In this document: one piece after another, positions 45,428-53,894 of the stretch
Position numbering within the stretch: the first letter of the stretch is position 1
How the letters are laid out: each line of letters opens with the position of its first letter
Assembly: GCF_000243715.2 (NCBI RefSeq)
Contig: NZ_AHMO02000008.1
Location: 2,212,001-2,276,000 of the forward strand
DNA from: Leptospira broomii serovar Hurstbridge str. 5399
Lineage (GTDB): Bacteria > Spirochaetota > Leptospiria > Leptospirales > Leptospiraceae
Direction: 5' to 3'
Length of the DNA stretch: 64,000 nucleotides
The notes under the pieces: generated by a model
Databases searched by the model: none
Seen by the model: the letters and a program-made list of their open reading frames with translations, nothing else
Told to the model about the DNA's origin: nothing
Translations under genes and position numbers: made by a program

Positions 45428-46159
45428 TTGAAAGCTATTCAAAAAATATTTTTTATCGCGCTATTAATTTTTCAAAGCGCGATAAATTCAGAAGATTTAT
45501 CGAATCTAAAATCCAATTTTAAAAACTCCATTTATGCCGGGCTTTCGGTTGTCGATCCTGTACGTGCTGCAACAATATCTTACGAGAGATATATTTCAGA
45601 AAGAATCACCATTGGACTAAGCGTAAATTATACGTTAAAGGATTTTGAGTCATCGAATAATCCTGCTTACGATGCTTGTTCAAAACTCATGCAATTCTAT
45701 TCTTGCGAGACATACGATCATCCCAAGAAATTAGGCGGTTTAGCTTTTTTAAAGTTTTTCCCAACAACAGGATCATTTTTTATTTCTATTGCAGGAGGAA
45801 AGCAACCGAATTTAAATGTGGATACACATTTGGGTCAAGACTTAAATGTAAACAATCAACTTTCTGCCTCATCGGCAACTTCAATTAATTTTCAGAGAAC
45901 GAATGCAGCTTTTGGAGTACTAAGTCTAGGCTGGAGATGGATGCTCAATGAACGGTTTTTTTTACAAATAGAAGGAGGTGCATTAAAGGAATTATCCGGA
46001 CATAGATCGGCAGTAGTTCAAATCGATGGAAGAGCTTTTTCTCCTGGTATCCAGATGGCCACTATTAATACACTGCTTTACGAACAATATCAAATCTCAT
46101 CTACGAAAAACCATCCTGGTAAAATTTTCCTTAACCTTTCATTTGGTACAAAATTCTAA
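45428..46159 (+). CDS. Putative outer-membrane beta-barrel protein
   Basis: 243 residues with a signal peptide (FFIALLIFQSAINSED). The mature part alternates hydrophobic and polar residues (IYAGLSVVDPVRAATISYERY, ITIGLSVNYTLKDF, FGVLSLGWRWMLNERFFLQIE) and ends LNLSFGTKF with a terminal Phe, the usual signal for barrel assembly. The TTG start has AGAGG about ten bases upstream. It follows the RHS gene by 69 bases; expression with it is possible. It does not look like a typical cytoplasmic immunity protein. Confidence 0.6.
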   Translation: MKAIQKIFFIALLIFQSAINSEDLSNLKSNFKNSIYAGLSVVDPVRAATISYERYISERITIGLSVNYTLKDFESSNNPAYDACSKLMQFYSCETYDHPKKLGGLAFLKFFPTTGSFFISIAGGKQPNLNVDTHLGQDLNVNNQLSASSATSINFQRTNAAFGVLSLGWRWMLNERFFLQIEGGALKELSGHRSAVVQIDGRAFSPGIQMATINTLLYEQYQISSTKNHPGKIFLNLSFGTKF

Positions 46160-46194
46160 TGAATAGGTAGATGAAAAATTACTCTTCAAGAATA

Positions 46195-47031
46195 TTATTG
46201 AATTTGGACCATCAAGTCAGTCGGTGCAGTTGGGTTAACTGTAGAATATAGGAAAATAACATAAGTTCCAGAAACGTTCGGTTGGAACTGCATTAGATAA
46301 TTGGAAATTGAAGCGCCTTCATTTCCGTCATACTGTTGATAAGTTATATTGCAGGCGTTGCTGTTGTCGTAGACTTTGAACTGGTAGTTTTGAAGAATTG
46401 TCGATGTAGAGCTTACTTTTAGAGTTTGGCTGGTTGTTATTCCATTTACAAGGATATACCCGGCAGTCATTTGCCCAACTGCTACCATCGTAACCGATTG
46501 AGAGATTCCACTTGCAGTCGTTACCGCACTTTGACAAGGAATCGTCGGTGATAACGAAACACTTATATCTGTAGGAATTGCTGTGGAGCTTTGCGCAGAC
46601 ATTGGATTAACGAGAAAATTTCCCGATCCCAAAAACATATAAGTAAAGCGATTTGCGCCGCCTATCCCAATATTTTGACCAAACAGTCCCGTCAATTGCT
46701 GAGCGTTTGCACAAGGATCGGTCGTCGTATACTCGCCAAACGAATAATTATTTAAATTTGAAGTCTGAGAAGTAAAAACTGCCGCTTGTCCGATCGTGAG
46801 ATTCTTAAAGAATACATTGCTACTAACATAAGGTTTAGTTATCACAAATCCTATATTTTTAATAACAAACGGGATGGTCTGAGTCGTAGTGGTAGCTGTG
46901 ACACTTCCGGCACAACTGGTTGCCGCCGAAATTCCTGCCAATGTAAGTAGATCGGTAGTAGTATTCGAACTGCTTCCTTGCTTGCAGCTTAATAAAAAAA
47001 GCAAAGTGACTAGTATCAGGACTCTTTTCAT
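46195..47031 (-). CDS. Putative lipoprotein of unknown function
   Basis: 278 residues with a clear lipobox (LLFLLSC, Cys16). The mature sequence is rich in Thr, Ser and Gln, and looks beta-stranded (FVIKNIGFVITKPYVSSNVF). It converges with the barrel gene. Nothing specific can be said about function. Confidence 0.6.
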   Translation of the reverse strand: MKRVLILVTLLFLLSCKQGSSSNTTTDLLTLAGISAATSCAGSVTATTTTQTIPFVIKNIGFVITKPYVSSNVFFKNLTIGQAAVFTSQTSNLNNYSFGEYTTTDPCANAQQLTGLFGQNIGIGGANRFTYMFLGSGNFLVNPMSAQSSTAIPTDISVSLSPTIPCQSAVTTASGISQSVTMVAVGQMTAGYILVNGITTSQTLKVSSTSTILQNYQFKVYDNSNACNITYQQYDGNEGASISNYLMQFQPNVSGTYVIFLYSTVNPTAPTDLMVQIQ

Positions 47032-47159
47032 CTTTAATACTTCAGAACAATTTTGATAATTGCCTAAAATGGCTTTGTAATTAATGAAATAGACAGAATT
47101 TCATATAGTCAATGAAAAAAGTTCGTCGAATTGGCATAATTAAAATCTTCTTTATGTGT

Positions 47160-47340
47160 AAAGAAACTTCTCCGTGAGAAGCTGCCGCTTTTCCCGCGGC
47201 AACGATGTGTAGGGTGCGAAGCAGTCGCAGCGTCTGGGGAAAACGGTTTATGTTAAGAGAAAAGAGTCGCTGAGACCGGAGCGAAAGCGGAGCCCGGAGC
47301 AGCGTGACCCGGAACGAAGTGAAGGGGGCCGCCCATAATA
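47160..47340. repeat. Cluster of GC-rich palindromic (REP-like) sequences
   Basis: GC-rich blocks such as GAAGCTGCCGCTTTTCCCGC, GCGAAGCAGTCGCAGCGTC and GGAGCGAAAGCGGAGCCCGG stand out from AT-rich surroundings. Such arrays occur between genes in leptospires. It lies just left of element C. The 96-codon frame on the minus strand (47081-47368) across it is not a gene. Confidence 0.55.
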
Positions 47341-47380
47341 AGCATAGGTTGGTCAGTAAGGAAATCACTCGCGTTCCTCC

Positions 47381-47734
47381 TTAAAATGCGTAGTAGCTAA
47401 CCATCTCATGTTCTTCATATAACGCTAATATGACCGGATCTGAAATCACTTCGATAGATTCTATTTCTTCAAGCTCAAAGATATGCATATCTCCATAGGT
47501 ATTGAAAAGAAGAATTTCTCCATATTCAAAATGGGTTGATAAAATTTGTTTCTGATTGAAAATTTTCATGAGAAAGAAATTAAATAATCCAAGGCCTGAT
47601 CCATTATCCCAAGCGGTTACTTTTAATATCTGATAATCGAAGTAGGAAAGAAATTTTAAGATAGCCTCTTTCCTAACTAACAAGGAATTCGTCTTATCCA
47701 GTTTTAGTTTAATTAGATTGGTATCATCTTTCAT
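47381..47734 (-). CDS. Element C cargo protein, unknown (117 aa)
   Basis: Counterpart of the 121 aa protein of element A (10812-11177), with conserved helical start and the EIESIE...DPVIL ending. Last gene of the element; it overlaps the 236 aa gene by 11 bases. No recognised domain. Confidence 0.6.
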   Translation of the reverse strand: MKDDTNLIKLKLDKTNSLLVRKEAILKFLSYFDYQILKVTAWDNGSGLGLFNFFLMKIFNQKQILSTHFEYGEILLFNTYGDMHIFELEEIESIEVISDPVILALYEEHEMVSYYAF

Positions 47735-48434
47735 TTTTTAGAGTTATTTTAAGGGAATTCTCTACCTTAGCAAAAGTCGATTCCCAAGGATTGAGTTTGA
47801 CATTATTAAAAGTCCTGCGATTCGTTAAGAAGCATAGATCCCATTTGGTATGATCATCAGCAATATGAGAAAATAAACCAGATCTCATTCTTAAATAATT
47901 CCTTTTGGCGGAGAGATACCATTTTGTGGGTCTGTTCATATTTTCTTTATAACGAAGATCTCGAGCGAAACAATTGAGCCTTGTCATCTTTAGGTAAGCC
48001 GCTTCCATAAAAATTGGGGTTAGCTTTTCAGAAGTACCTTTCTGTTTAGCAAAATCATTTATGGATTTTTTTATATAGGATTCACGGATCGAGGGGAGAG
48101 AATTACGATAAGTTCCCTGTAGTCGGTTTTTAATCTGAATGGATCTAAATTTCCAGGCTGGACTTAATTCTGTCTTTGAATCTGGATTCTTGTTTAGAAG
48201 ACTTTCAAATCTATTGCTATTAAATTTCTGACAGTCTTTCCAGTCTGTCCAATTGTGATCAAGAATCCTTTCCCTTTTGAATGCATAGTATTTAAAATTG
48301 ATAATGTCTGCAATTTTCTTGGCAAACCAATAAGGGATTTTGTTCTTCATTATTTCTTTTTTCCTATTTTGCCTTGCTTCGTTTTTCAGGCGCTTTGTAT
48401 CCATATTTAGCTCCCTTCCATAGGAGTATCTCAT
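47724..48434 (-). CDS. Element C cargo protein, unknown (236 aa)
   Basis: Counterpart of the 238 aa protein of element A, sharing IPYW, WKFRSIQIKN, LNCFARDLR and KWYLSA. The ATG at 48434 overlaps the HNH gene by 71 bases; MDTKRLKNE (near 48,404) or MKNKIPYW are alternative starts that would reduce the overlap. Basic and aromatic-rich, probably nucleic-acid binding. No known family recognised. Confidence 0.6.
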   Translation of the reverse strand: MRYSYGRELNMDTKRLKNEARQNRKKEIMKNKIPYWFAKKIADIINFKYYAFKRERILDHNWTDWKDCQKFNSNRFESLLNKNPDSKTELSPAWKFRSIQIKNRLQGTYRNSLPSIRESYIKKSINDFAKQKGTSEKLTPIFMEAAYLKMTRLNCFARDLRYKENMNRPTKWYLSAKRNYLRMRSGLFSHIADDHTKWDLCFLTNRRTFNNVKLNPWESTFAKVENSLKITLKNER

Positions 48435-48681
48435 AGGCTAATTGAACGATTTCAGTTTCTGTATAGTAACGTTTTAGTTTAGCTAACGGTTCAACTACGA
48501 AACAAATATTTTTAAATTCATGTTCTCCTCCTTTTCTGAGAGGCTGAATATGCTCTGCATTTGTATTCTCAGGTTCTAAAGTTCTGCCTGTGAGAAAGCA
48601 TTTCCATTCTTGGATTTCGAGAAGCTTATAGAAGTCTTTCACTACGAATTTATAGTCCTTCTTTTTAGGGTTATTTTTCAT
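48364..48681 (-). CDS. Small HNH-type nuclease of element C
   Basis: 105 residues, close to the element A protein. [20 protein letters not shown] and [20 protein letters not shown] carry the HNH core (His of AEHI, GGEH, Asn of KNI). The ATG overlaps the transposase stop by 11 bases, as in element A. Intact, although the transposase is damaged. Confidence 0.75.
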   Translation of the reverse strand: MKNNPKKKDYKFVVKDFYKLLEIQEWKCFLTGRTLEPENTNAEHIQPLRKGGEHEFKNICFVVEPLAKLKRYYTETEIVQLAYEILLWKGAKYGYKAPEKRSKAK

Positions 48682-50086
48682 TTTTAGTAACCCGAGCAGA
48701 AGCCTTTGGTCTAAAGTTACTATAGAGTATGCAGGGTAACTGATCCTTGACGATCTTTATATAGAAATTGATTCTATGATCGTAGGCGTTGTAGCCTATT
48801 CGTCTTTTTGCTATTATTTTCAGCTTAAGCCATTTTCGAAGAATGGTCATTGCCGTATGCTTGTGGATTCGTAATTCATCGCAGATCTGGGTTACCGAAT
48901 ATTTTTCTCCTCTTTCTTTTTCAGAATGTATTAGATTCCAAATCTTAGAAGCGATCTTTTGATATTCAATTTCTCGGTCCCTTTGAAACTTTTTGGTCTT
49001 TTTATCTATCCAAAAGGAATTGTATTTTTCTAACTCCCTTCTTTCATATTTCTTCGCCTTTTCAATTTTGAGTGGCGAATTGAAAAGGCCATATCCTGTA
49101 TGATTTAGAACTTTGGAGTCTTGACCGAGAATCTCCGGCTTAAATAGAAATCCCTGTAAAGTATTCTGAAGCCAATTTTCCGTTTCTATTTTTGAATTTT
49201 TAGGGCTAAATCCTTTCCCTCCAATCCGAACCGCTTTCCCAGACTCCCCCCGGCTCTCGGGGGGAAAGGGATGACTATTCCGATAAGAATTATCACTTTC
49301 TCCCGACTCAAGCAACACATCTAAACCGAATACACCGGCATTTTTAATGAAACTAAATTCATTCAGATACAATGCTGAATACTTAGGATGAATCCACCCA
49401 TAAGAAGCGAATGCGGTTTTCAAAACTCGATGGTTTCCTTCGGCTACTTGACTATGAACCCCATTCTTACTCCAGCGATTCCTTGCCCATCTATATCGAT
49501 TATCCTTAGATCTTGCAGAATGATTTACGCTTCTATGATTTCTATAGATTCCCCAAAGCCAGGGGTATCCTTGATCGGTGAATAGGGGAGTCGAAGTCGG
49601 TAGATGATCTTTAATGATCGGTCCTAGAGTTTCAGCTTTTTGATTTCTAACAGAGGTGAAGAAAACGGGACCTTGTTTAATTGCGATTGTTTGTACAAGA
49701 GTTCCAACCTGCCTTCCACCTAGTTTTTCAGAAAGATAGATAGAAGAGGTTTGTCCTCTATGACTATATCGTTTCCTACCTTGATTTGCTCTTTCTCCAG
49801 CAGAGTATAAAACGGCTGTATCTACGCATGTATACGGCCTATTAGCCATTTTGTTGGAAATGTCAGTATTCTCATTAGGAGGTAGTAAGAAGTCTTGGAA
49901 TTCATTCTTTAAGGCTTCGTAGGTGAGGTTTTTATATTTAGGTAGCTGTTGAGAGGAGAAGAGTTGGAATCTTCTCTTGAGTAGGCTTGCTGCTTTATAT
50001 CCTATTTTTAGCCTTTTACTGATCTCAGTTGCGGTGAGTACCTTAGGGTATTGAAGAAGAGATTCATAGAGAACGTATCCGAACAT
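48671..50086 (-). CDS. IS1595-like transposase of element C, N-terminally truncated by frameshift
   Basis: 471 residues from the ATG at 50086. Catalytic-type motifs [15 protein letters not shown] and [10 protein letters not shown] are intact, as is the C-terminal winged helix ([20 protein letters not shown]). The zinc-ribbon part lies upstream in another frame because of one extra T near 50,151 (GACATTTGAGGG against GACATTGAGGG in copy B). The upstream frame continues into a truncated ABC-transporter start (50372). A protein from 50086 would lack the DNA-binding ribbon and is probably inactive. Confidence 0.75.
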   Translation of the reverse strand: MFGYVLYESLLQYPKVLTATEISKRLKIGYKAASLLKRRFQLFSSQQLPKYKNLTYEALKNEFQDFLLPPNENTDISNKMANRPYTCVDTAVLYSAGERANQGRKRYSHRGQTSSIYLSEKLGGRQVGTLVQTIAIKQGPVFFTSVRNQKAETLGPIIKDHLPTSTPLFTDQGYPWLWGIYRNHRSVNHSARSKDNRYRWARNRWSKNGVHSQVAEGNHRVLKTAFASYGWIHPKYSALYLNEFSFIKNAGVFGLDVLLESGESDNSYRNSHPFPPESRGESGKAVRIGGKGFSPKNSKIETENWLQNTLQGFLFKPEILGQDSKVLNHTGYGLFNSPLKIEKAKKYERRELEKYNSFWIDKKTKKFQRDREIEYQKIASKIWNLIHSEKERGEKYSVTQICDELRIHKHTAMTILRKWLKLKIIAKRRIGYNAYDHRINFYIKIVKDQLPCILYSNFRPKASARVTKNEK

Positions 50087-50269
50087 CCATATAGGAAGTT
50101 TGAAGTGATGAAGGGGTGTATAACTTAGACGAGAAGTTAAATGGCGACATTTGAGGGCACCGTATTAAGTCAGGTCGAGTGGAGATTTCCTTATCTAAAA
50201 TTCTTCCCTTACATTCAGGAGTCGGGCAATGCTTGGGGTAAAAGTCATTTAGGATTTTCTTGGTGGTTG
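49210..50269 (-). repeat. Long direct repeat (copy C side) of 14127-15184
   Basis: Near-identical to 14127-15184, same orientation, about eight differences in 1060 bases by eye. Recombination between the two would delete or excise about 35 kb carrying the defence genes and the RHS protein. Confidence 0.85.
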
Positions 50270-50372
50270 TCTTGCTCGCGCCGATGGAGCCGAAGAGGGC
50301 GAAAATACTCCCTTTTTCCGCCTTGAGATATCTGCCCTTTAGAACACGAAGTTTCTTATAGGGCTTTCGCAC
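50270..50372 (-). pseudogene. Start of an ABC-transporter ATPase, cut at Walker A
   Basis: From GTG at 50372: [20 protein letters not shown] then [12 protein letters not shown], the N-terminus of an ABC ATPase up to its P-loop (usual form GSNGAGKTT). There the frame passes into the transposase of element C. It starts 30 bases after the pentapeptide gene and has a purine-rich ribosome site (AGGGGAAGGG). Only about 35 codons survive. Confidence 0.6.
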
Positions 50373-50402
50373 CCCTTCCCCTGAATCAAATAGTTTAAAA
50401 TA

Positions 50403-51269
50403 TTATATAATTTTAACGTTTTTCAAATCGACCCCCATGCCTTTTAGCGCAGCATAGGTCAGCTTATCCATCATTGCGCCGTCAAAGCTGATGGTTTTGA
50501 TGGCAAGATAGTTTCTATTAGTCAGAGCAAACGCAGGACGGAAAGATACATTTCTCAGTGTCGCACCTTTAAACGTAACTTCGTTCAGCGTTACCCTGTC
50601 AAACTTGACGCCGATGAAGGTCAATCCGTCCAAGCACAGGCCTCGCAGGTCGCAGTATTTGAAGTCCACACCGTCAAAGGTACAGTTCTCGAAGACCGTT
50701 TTCCTAAGGTCGGTCATCGTTAGCTTTACATCGGTCAGTTTTACGTCGGTGAATTTTACTCCTATCAGCCCTGACTTGCTGAATTCGGTGCGCACGAGAA
50801 TGGTTTTTTTGAAACTCGCGCCCGTCAGATCAACTGCGGAAAAAGTGCAGTCTGTCAGATTTGCGCCGTCAAAATTGGCTTCGCGCACATCGCTAGCCCT
50901 AAACGAACTACCGGTCAAGTCCGTATCCGAGAAGTCGGAGCCGCGCAACATGCTCGCTTCAAATTTTCCCTTATGTACTTTAACACCTGCGAAATCGCAC
51001 TCTAGCAGATTGCTCGCGCTGAAATTTATCAGCACCTGCCGCTCCAGCGATCGGGAGAGGTTAGCAACCTCCTGTACCGTTTGGTCAATGTCGCCGATGC
51101 TATCAATGGTCATCTCAAAAGCCGTTTCATCGTCCTTGCCCTCGGCTTTGAGTTCGCGGAACCTCTCCAGTAAATCGGAGAGTAGATCGGCCTTTAATTC
51201 ATCAACGCTTTTTACCCCGTCGTAAGGTGCGAAAACGCCGTTTAAATAGTTTATCAATTTCTCATTCAT
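50403..51269 (-). CDS. Pentapeptide-repeat protein
   Basis: 288 residues. An N-terminal helical part (about 1-75; MNEKLINYLNGVFAPYDGVK) resembles the permease-prefix/DUF1700-type start. It is followed by roughly 35 A(D/N)LxX-type pentapeptide repeats (GSDFSDTDLTGSSFRASDVR). The repeats form a right-handed quadrilateral helix. The gene follows padR by 19 bases and precedes a truncated ABC ATPase, a layout reminiscent of Firmicutes resistance modules. GC content and codon use look higher than in neighbouring genes, suggesting transfer. Confidence 0.8.
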   Translation of the reverse strand: MNEKLINYLNGVFAPYDGVKSVDELKADLLSDLLERFRELKAEGKDDETAFEMTIDSIGDIDQTVQEVANLSRSLERQVLINFSASNLLECDFAGVKVHKGKFEASMLRGSDFSDTDLTGSSFRASDVREANFDGANLTDCTFSAVDLTGASFKKTILVRTEFSKSGLIGVKFTDVKLTDVKLTMTDLRKTVFENCTFDGVDFKYCDLRGLCLDGLTFIGVKFDRVTLNEVTFKGATLRNVSFRPAFALTNRNYLAIKTISFDGAMMDKLTYAALKGMGVDLKNVKII

Positions 51270-51288
51270 AATATCAAATTTCCTTTAC

Positions 51289-51618
51289 TTACATTAAGTT
51301 ATCGAGCACGCGCTTTGCGTACTCCCAGTTGCTTTTGTTGCGGGCGTAAGTAGCCTTACCTCTTTCGGTAATTCTAAAATACTTACGCCGTCCTCCTTGA
51401 GATTCGTCGCCCCAGTACCACTCGATATCGCTGTCTGTTTCAAGCCGCCGGACGCTTGAATACATCGTAGCTTCTTTTAATTCATACTCGCCGCCGGAGC
51501 GCTCGGCAATCAGCTTGACTATCTCGTAACCGTAGCGATCGGCTTCGGATAAGAGCCGTAAAATCATCGTGTCGGTATGTCCGCGCAGCAGATCGGATGT
51601 AATCTTATTCTCGCTCAG
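51289..51618 (-). CDS. PadR-family transcriptional regulator with CTG start
   Basis: 109 residues if started at CTG 51618. The winged helix is clear: RYGYEIVKLIAERSGGEYEL, KEATMYSSVRRLE, GGRRKYFRITERGKA. An ATG at 51567 exists, but family members begin about 17 residues earlier (SENKITSDLLRGHTDT), and a full Shine-Dalgarno GGAGGTGAT (51622-51630) lies four to six bases before the CTG. PadR proteins repress neighbouring transport or resistance genes. A perfect dyad (51637-51681) lies just upstream and is the likely operator. Confidence 0.75.
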   Translation of the reverse strand: MSENKITSDLLRGHTDTMILRLLSEADRYGYEIVKLIAERSGGEYELKEATMYSSVRRLETDSDIEWYWGDESQGGRRKYFRITERGKATYARNKSNWEYAKRVLDNLM

Positions 51619-51636
51619 ATAATCACCTCCATAACT

Positions 51637-51681
51637 GTAATTAGCATACTACTATGTTTGTCATGGTAATATGCTAATTAC
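51637..51681. promoter_or_regulatory. Likely PadR operator
   Basis: GTAATTAGCATA (51637-51648) and TATGCTAATTAC (51670-51681) are perfect 12-base inverted arms with a 21-base spacer, immediately upstream of the PadR ribosome site. Confidence 0.6.
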
Positions 51682-52167
51682 AATTAATATAAGTAGCTAG
51701 AGCTGCAGTCAATAGAAATTAGTAGAAAATTAGAAAAATTCAGGGAAAAATCAAAAATAAAGAGACATAATAAGCAGCCTTGAAAAGTAATTTCTGGCTG
51801 ACAAGTATATGACATTTTTACGTCATAAAAATAACATAAATTCTGGTTTAAACATTTCCTTTTCCATCGATGATGTATATTAAATCAAATATTCATTGGT
51901 TTACAGGATCGTATCTTTATCGGTACACCACGTTGGAATTCATTTAAGATTAGCGCCAAACGGAGTCTTGAATTTGGAGAGGCTTGACACCGTCTCAAAT
52001 TTTTCGCTTATCCGGATAATTCAAAGGAAAGTTTCTTTGCCGACCAAAGTTTGCAGCTAGCAAATTTAAAGTGTGGGACCTCATCGAGTATAGAGTGAAA
52101 TAAAAGCCTCCTGAAAAGTGATCAAGGAGGTAAACTCAGCTCCGGTTCATCCTATCGCAATAGGATA

Positions 52168-52300
52168 TCGACAGAGAAGGATAACGATTCCGACAAGAAT
52201 TTTTACTTTCTCCCGGCTCAAACCAACGTATCTAAAACCCGAACACTACAGAACTCTTGCTCCAACAATTTCTTGCCTGGCTAAACGATTCCCAAATGAT
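52168..52300 (-). mobile_element. Degraded fourth fragment of the IS1595-like transposase
   Basis: ATTCCGACAAGAAT, ACTTTCTCCCGGCTCAAACC and TTGCTCCAACAATTTCTTGC follow in the same order as ATTCCGATAAGAAT, ACTTTCTCCCGACTCAAGCA and CTTACTCCAGCGATTCCTTG in copies B and C. About 80% similarity by eye with an internal deletion. The rest of the gap 51,682-52,442 holds no gene I can support. Confidence 0.5.
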
Positions 52301-52442
52301 TCTAGGCGATTCTAATTTTCAGGTAAAGCGCGCCAAAAAAAATTCGCAAGAAGTGTCGAAGCGTCCGCAGCGGATCCGACTACGAATAAACGAGCAGCTT
52401 ATGACGGGAGCCTCGTTAATTTCAAGGTGAGGGTCGCTTCAA

Positions 52443-53024
52443 ATGAGGAAATTGATCGTTTCGGAATGGTTGACGCTTGACGGCATTATGCAGTCGCCGG
52501 GTTTTCCGGGTGAAGATACCGAGGGAGGATTTAAACAAGGCGGTTGGCAAGGACCATATTTCGACGAAGTCTTTTCCGAGGTTGTCGCGAAAACTGTGAC
52601 CTCGGCGGATGCTCTATTGCTCGGTCGGAAGACTTATGATATTTTCGCCGCCTATTGGCCGGCGCACCCGGATGAATGGGTGGCTAGAAATCTGAACAGC
52701 ATGGCCAAATACGTTGTCTCGAAGAACGGCGCGATACTTACTTGGGAGAATTCGATTTTGATCCAGGGGGAAGTCCCCGCAAAAGTCGCCGGACTCAAGG
52801 AGCAAGTCGGCAATGATATTCTGGTAATCGGCAGCGGAGAACTCGTCAGGGTCCTGGCACAAAATGACCTTGTCGATGAGTATCAAATTATGATTAGCCC
52901 ACTGAGTCTAGGCGCCGGAAAGCGGCTTTTCAAAGAAGATAACAGGAAACAAACTTTCGCTCTTATTTCCTCTGCGGTCACTTCGAAAGGCGTACTTATT
53001 CTTAAGTATGGAGTGAAGCCTTGA
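52443..53024 (+). CDS. RibD C-terminal/dihydrofolate-reductase-like protein
   Basis: 193 residues. Family pattern is clear: MRKLIVSEWLTLDGIMQSPG at the start, ADALLLGRKTYDIFAAYWP, ILVIGSGELVRVLAQNDLVD and ISPLSLGAGKRLF. These proteins bind NADPH in a DHFR-type fold, but their substrates are mostly unknown. A ribosome site (GTGAGGG) precedes the ATG. It is followed 64 bases later by the YciI-like gene, a common pairing. Confidence 0.9.
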   Translation: MRKLIVSEWLTLDGIMQSPGFPGEDTEGGFKQGGWQGPYFDEVFSEVVAKTVTSADALLLGRKTYDIFAAYWPAHPDEWVARNLNSMAKYVVSKNGAILTWENSILIQGEVPAKVAGLKEQVGNDILVIGSGELVRVLAQNDLVDEYQIMISPLSLGAGKRLFKEDNRKQTFALISSAVTSKGVLILKYGVKP

Positions 53025-53088
53025 AGGTTAAATTGTCCTACCGAGCTTTGTTTGAACTTCATTTCAAATCGAATCAAGGAGTAAAACG

Positions 53089-53481
53089 ATGAAATATCTA
53101 TTGTTGATGCAATTGCCTTACTCGGGCTGGAAAACCGACAGCATCGGTCAGTGGCCGCCGGAGGACGTCAGAGCGCATCTCGACTTTTTACGTCAATTTA
53201 ATAGGGAGCTTACCGACGCAGGAGAGTTGGTCGATATCGTGGCTCTAGTCGGCCCCGAGGAGGCGAAGATCGTGCGTGCCGGAAAAGAAAGCGCTCCGTT
53301 GATTACGGACGGCCCGTTTGCCGAGTCTAAGGAATTTCTCGCCGGCTTTTGGATTGTCGACGTTAAGAGTCCCCAGCGCGCCTTGGAGCTTGCGGCTCGC
53401 GCTTCGGCCGGACCCGGACGCGGCGGTATTCCGCTTAACATGCCGATCGAAGTTCGTCAGGTGATGGATGGTCCAGGTTAG
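53089..53481 (+). CDS. YciI/DGPF-domain protein
   Basis: 130 residues. MKYLLLMQLPYSGW, then ITDGPFAESKEFLAGFWIVD with the DGPF motif and conserved neighbours. The YCII fold is ferredoxin-like; DGPF proteins often sit next to ECF sigma factors. No sigma-factor gene follows here; the next 400 bases are AT-richer. The role is unknown. Confidence 0.88.
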   Translation: MKYLLLMQLPYSGWKTDSIGQWPPEDVRAHLDFLRQFNRELTDAGELVDIVALVGPEEAKIVRAGKESAPLITDGPFAESKEFLAGFWIVDVKSPQRALELAARASAGPGRGGIPLNMPIEVRQVMDGPG

Positions 53482-53894
53482 GGGAGTAAATCTTCACGCG
53501 CTCCACAGCAAGCTGGTCGGTGATGCTTTGTTACTAATCAATGGCTTGGTAATAAACAATTCGGAAGGTGAGTATTCTCGAGCGGGACAAACTCAATAGG
53601 AAAGTCTATCCTCGAGATTTACTTAAATCATAGGAAAAAGGTGTCGAGATATCTTCGTCCGAAGATCCAGCGTAACTTGCGGGCAGTATGTTTCATTAGC
53701 TGCTTATCTAGAAAACTCTTGCCATTTTCACACCTTAAATACAAAACTGATCGCCATGAAAGTATCGTTAAAATCTATAATTTATTTATCGTTATCCTAA
53801 CGGTAATAGCTTTTCCATACTTTACAAATGGATTTGAAGCTACGATCATGTTCAAAAATTAGATAGCGTTGCAGGCAAAAAGGATTAAATAAAT
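53482..53894. other. Intergenic region with no convincing gene
   Basis: A 73-codon frame (53641-53862) lacks a clear ribosome site or motif and is not called. The sigma-factor gene expected after a DGPF protein is not recognisable. Confidence 0.45.

Larger units (their letters stand above)
47381..50269 (-). mobile_element. Element C: second IS1595-like element with cargo genes, 5' end lost
   Basis: Gene order transposase, HNH protein, 236 aa protein, 117 aa protein, all overlapping, matches element A without the XRE gene. The transposase is frameshifted near 50,151 and cut at 50,269, where it joins the start of an ABC-transporter gene. The left end is near 47,381. Confidence 0.7.

Noticed and set aside
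45428..46159. Barrel gene as immunity protein for the RHS tip
   Set aside because: It has a signal peptide, barrel alternation and terminal Phe; nothing suggests inhibition of a toxin.
47081..47368. Open frame of 96 codons across the GC-rich repeat cluster
   Set aside because: It lies on palindromic repeats, has no ribosome site and no protein-like pattern; chance frame in GC-rich sequence.
50605..51225. 206-codon frame antisense to the pentapeptide-repeat gene
   Set aside because: Shadow of the periodic repeat coding on the other strand; repetitive Ser/Thr/Pro composition follows from the repeats.
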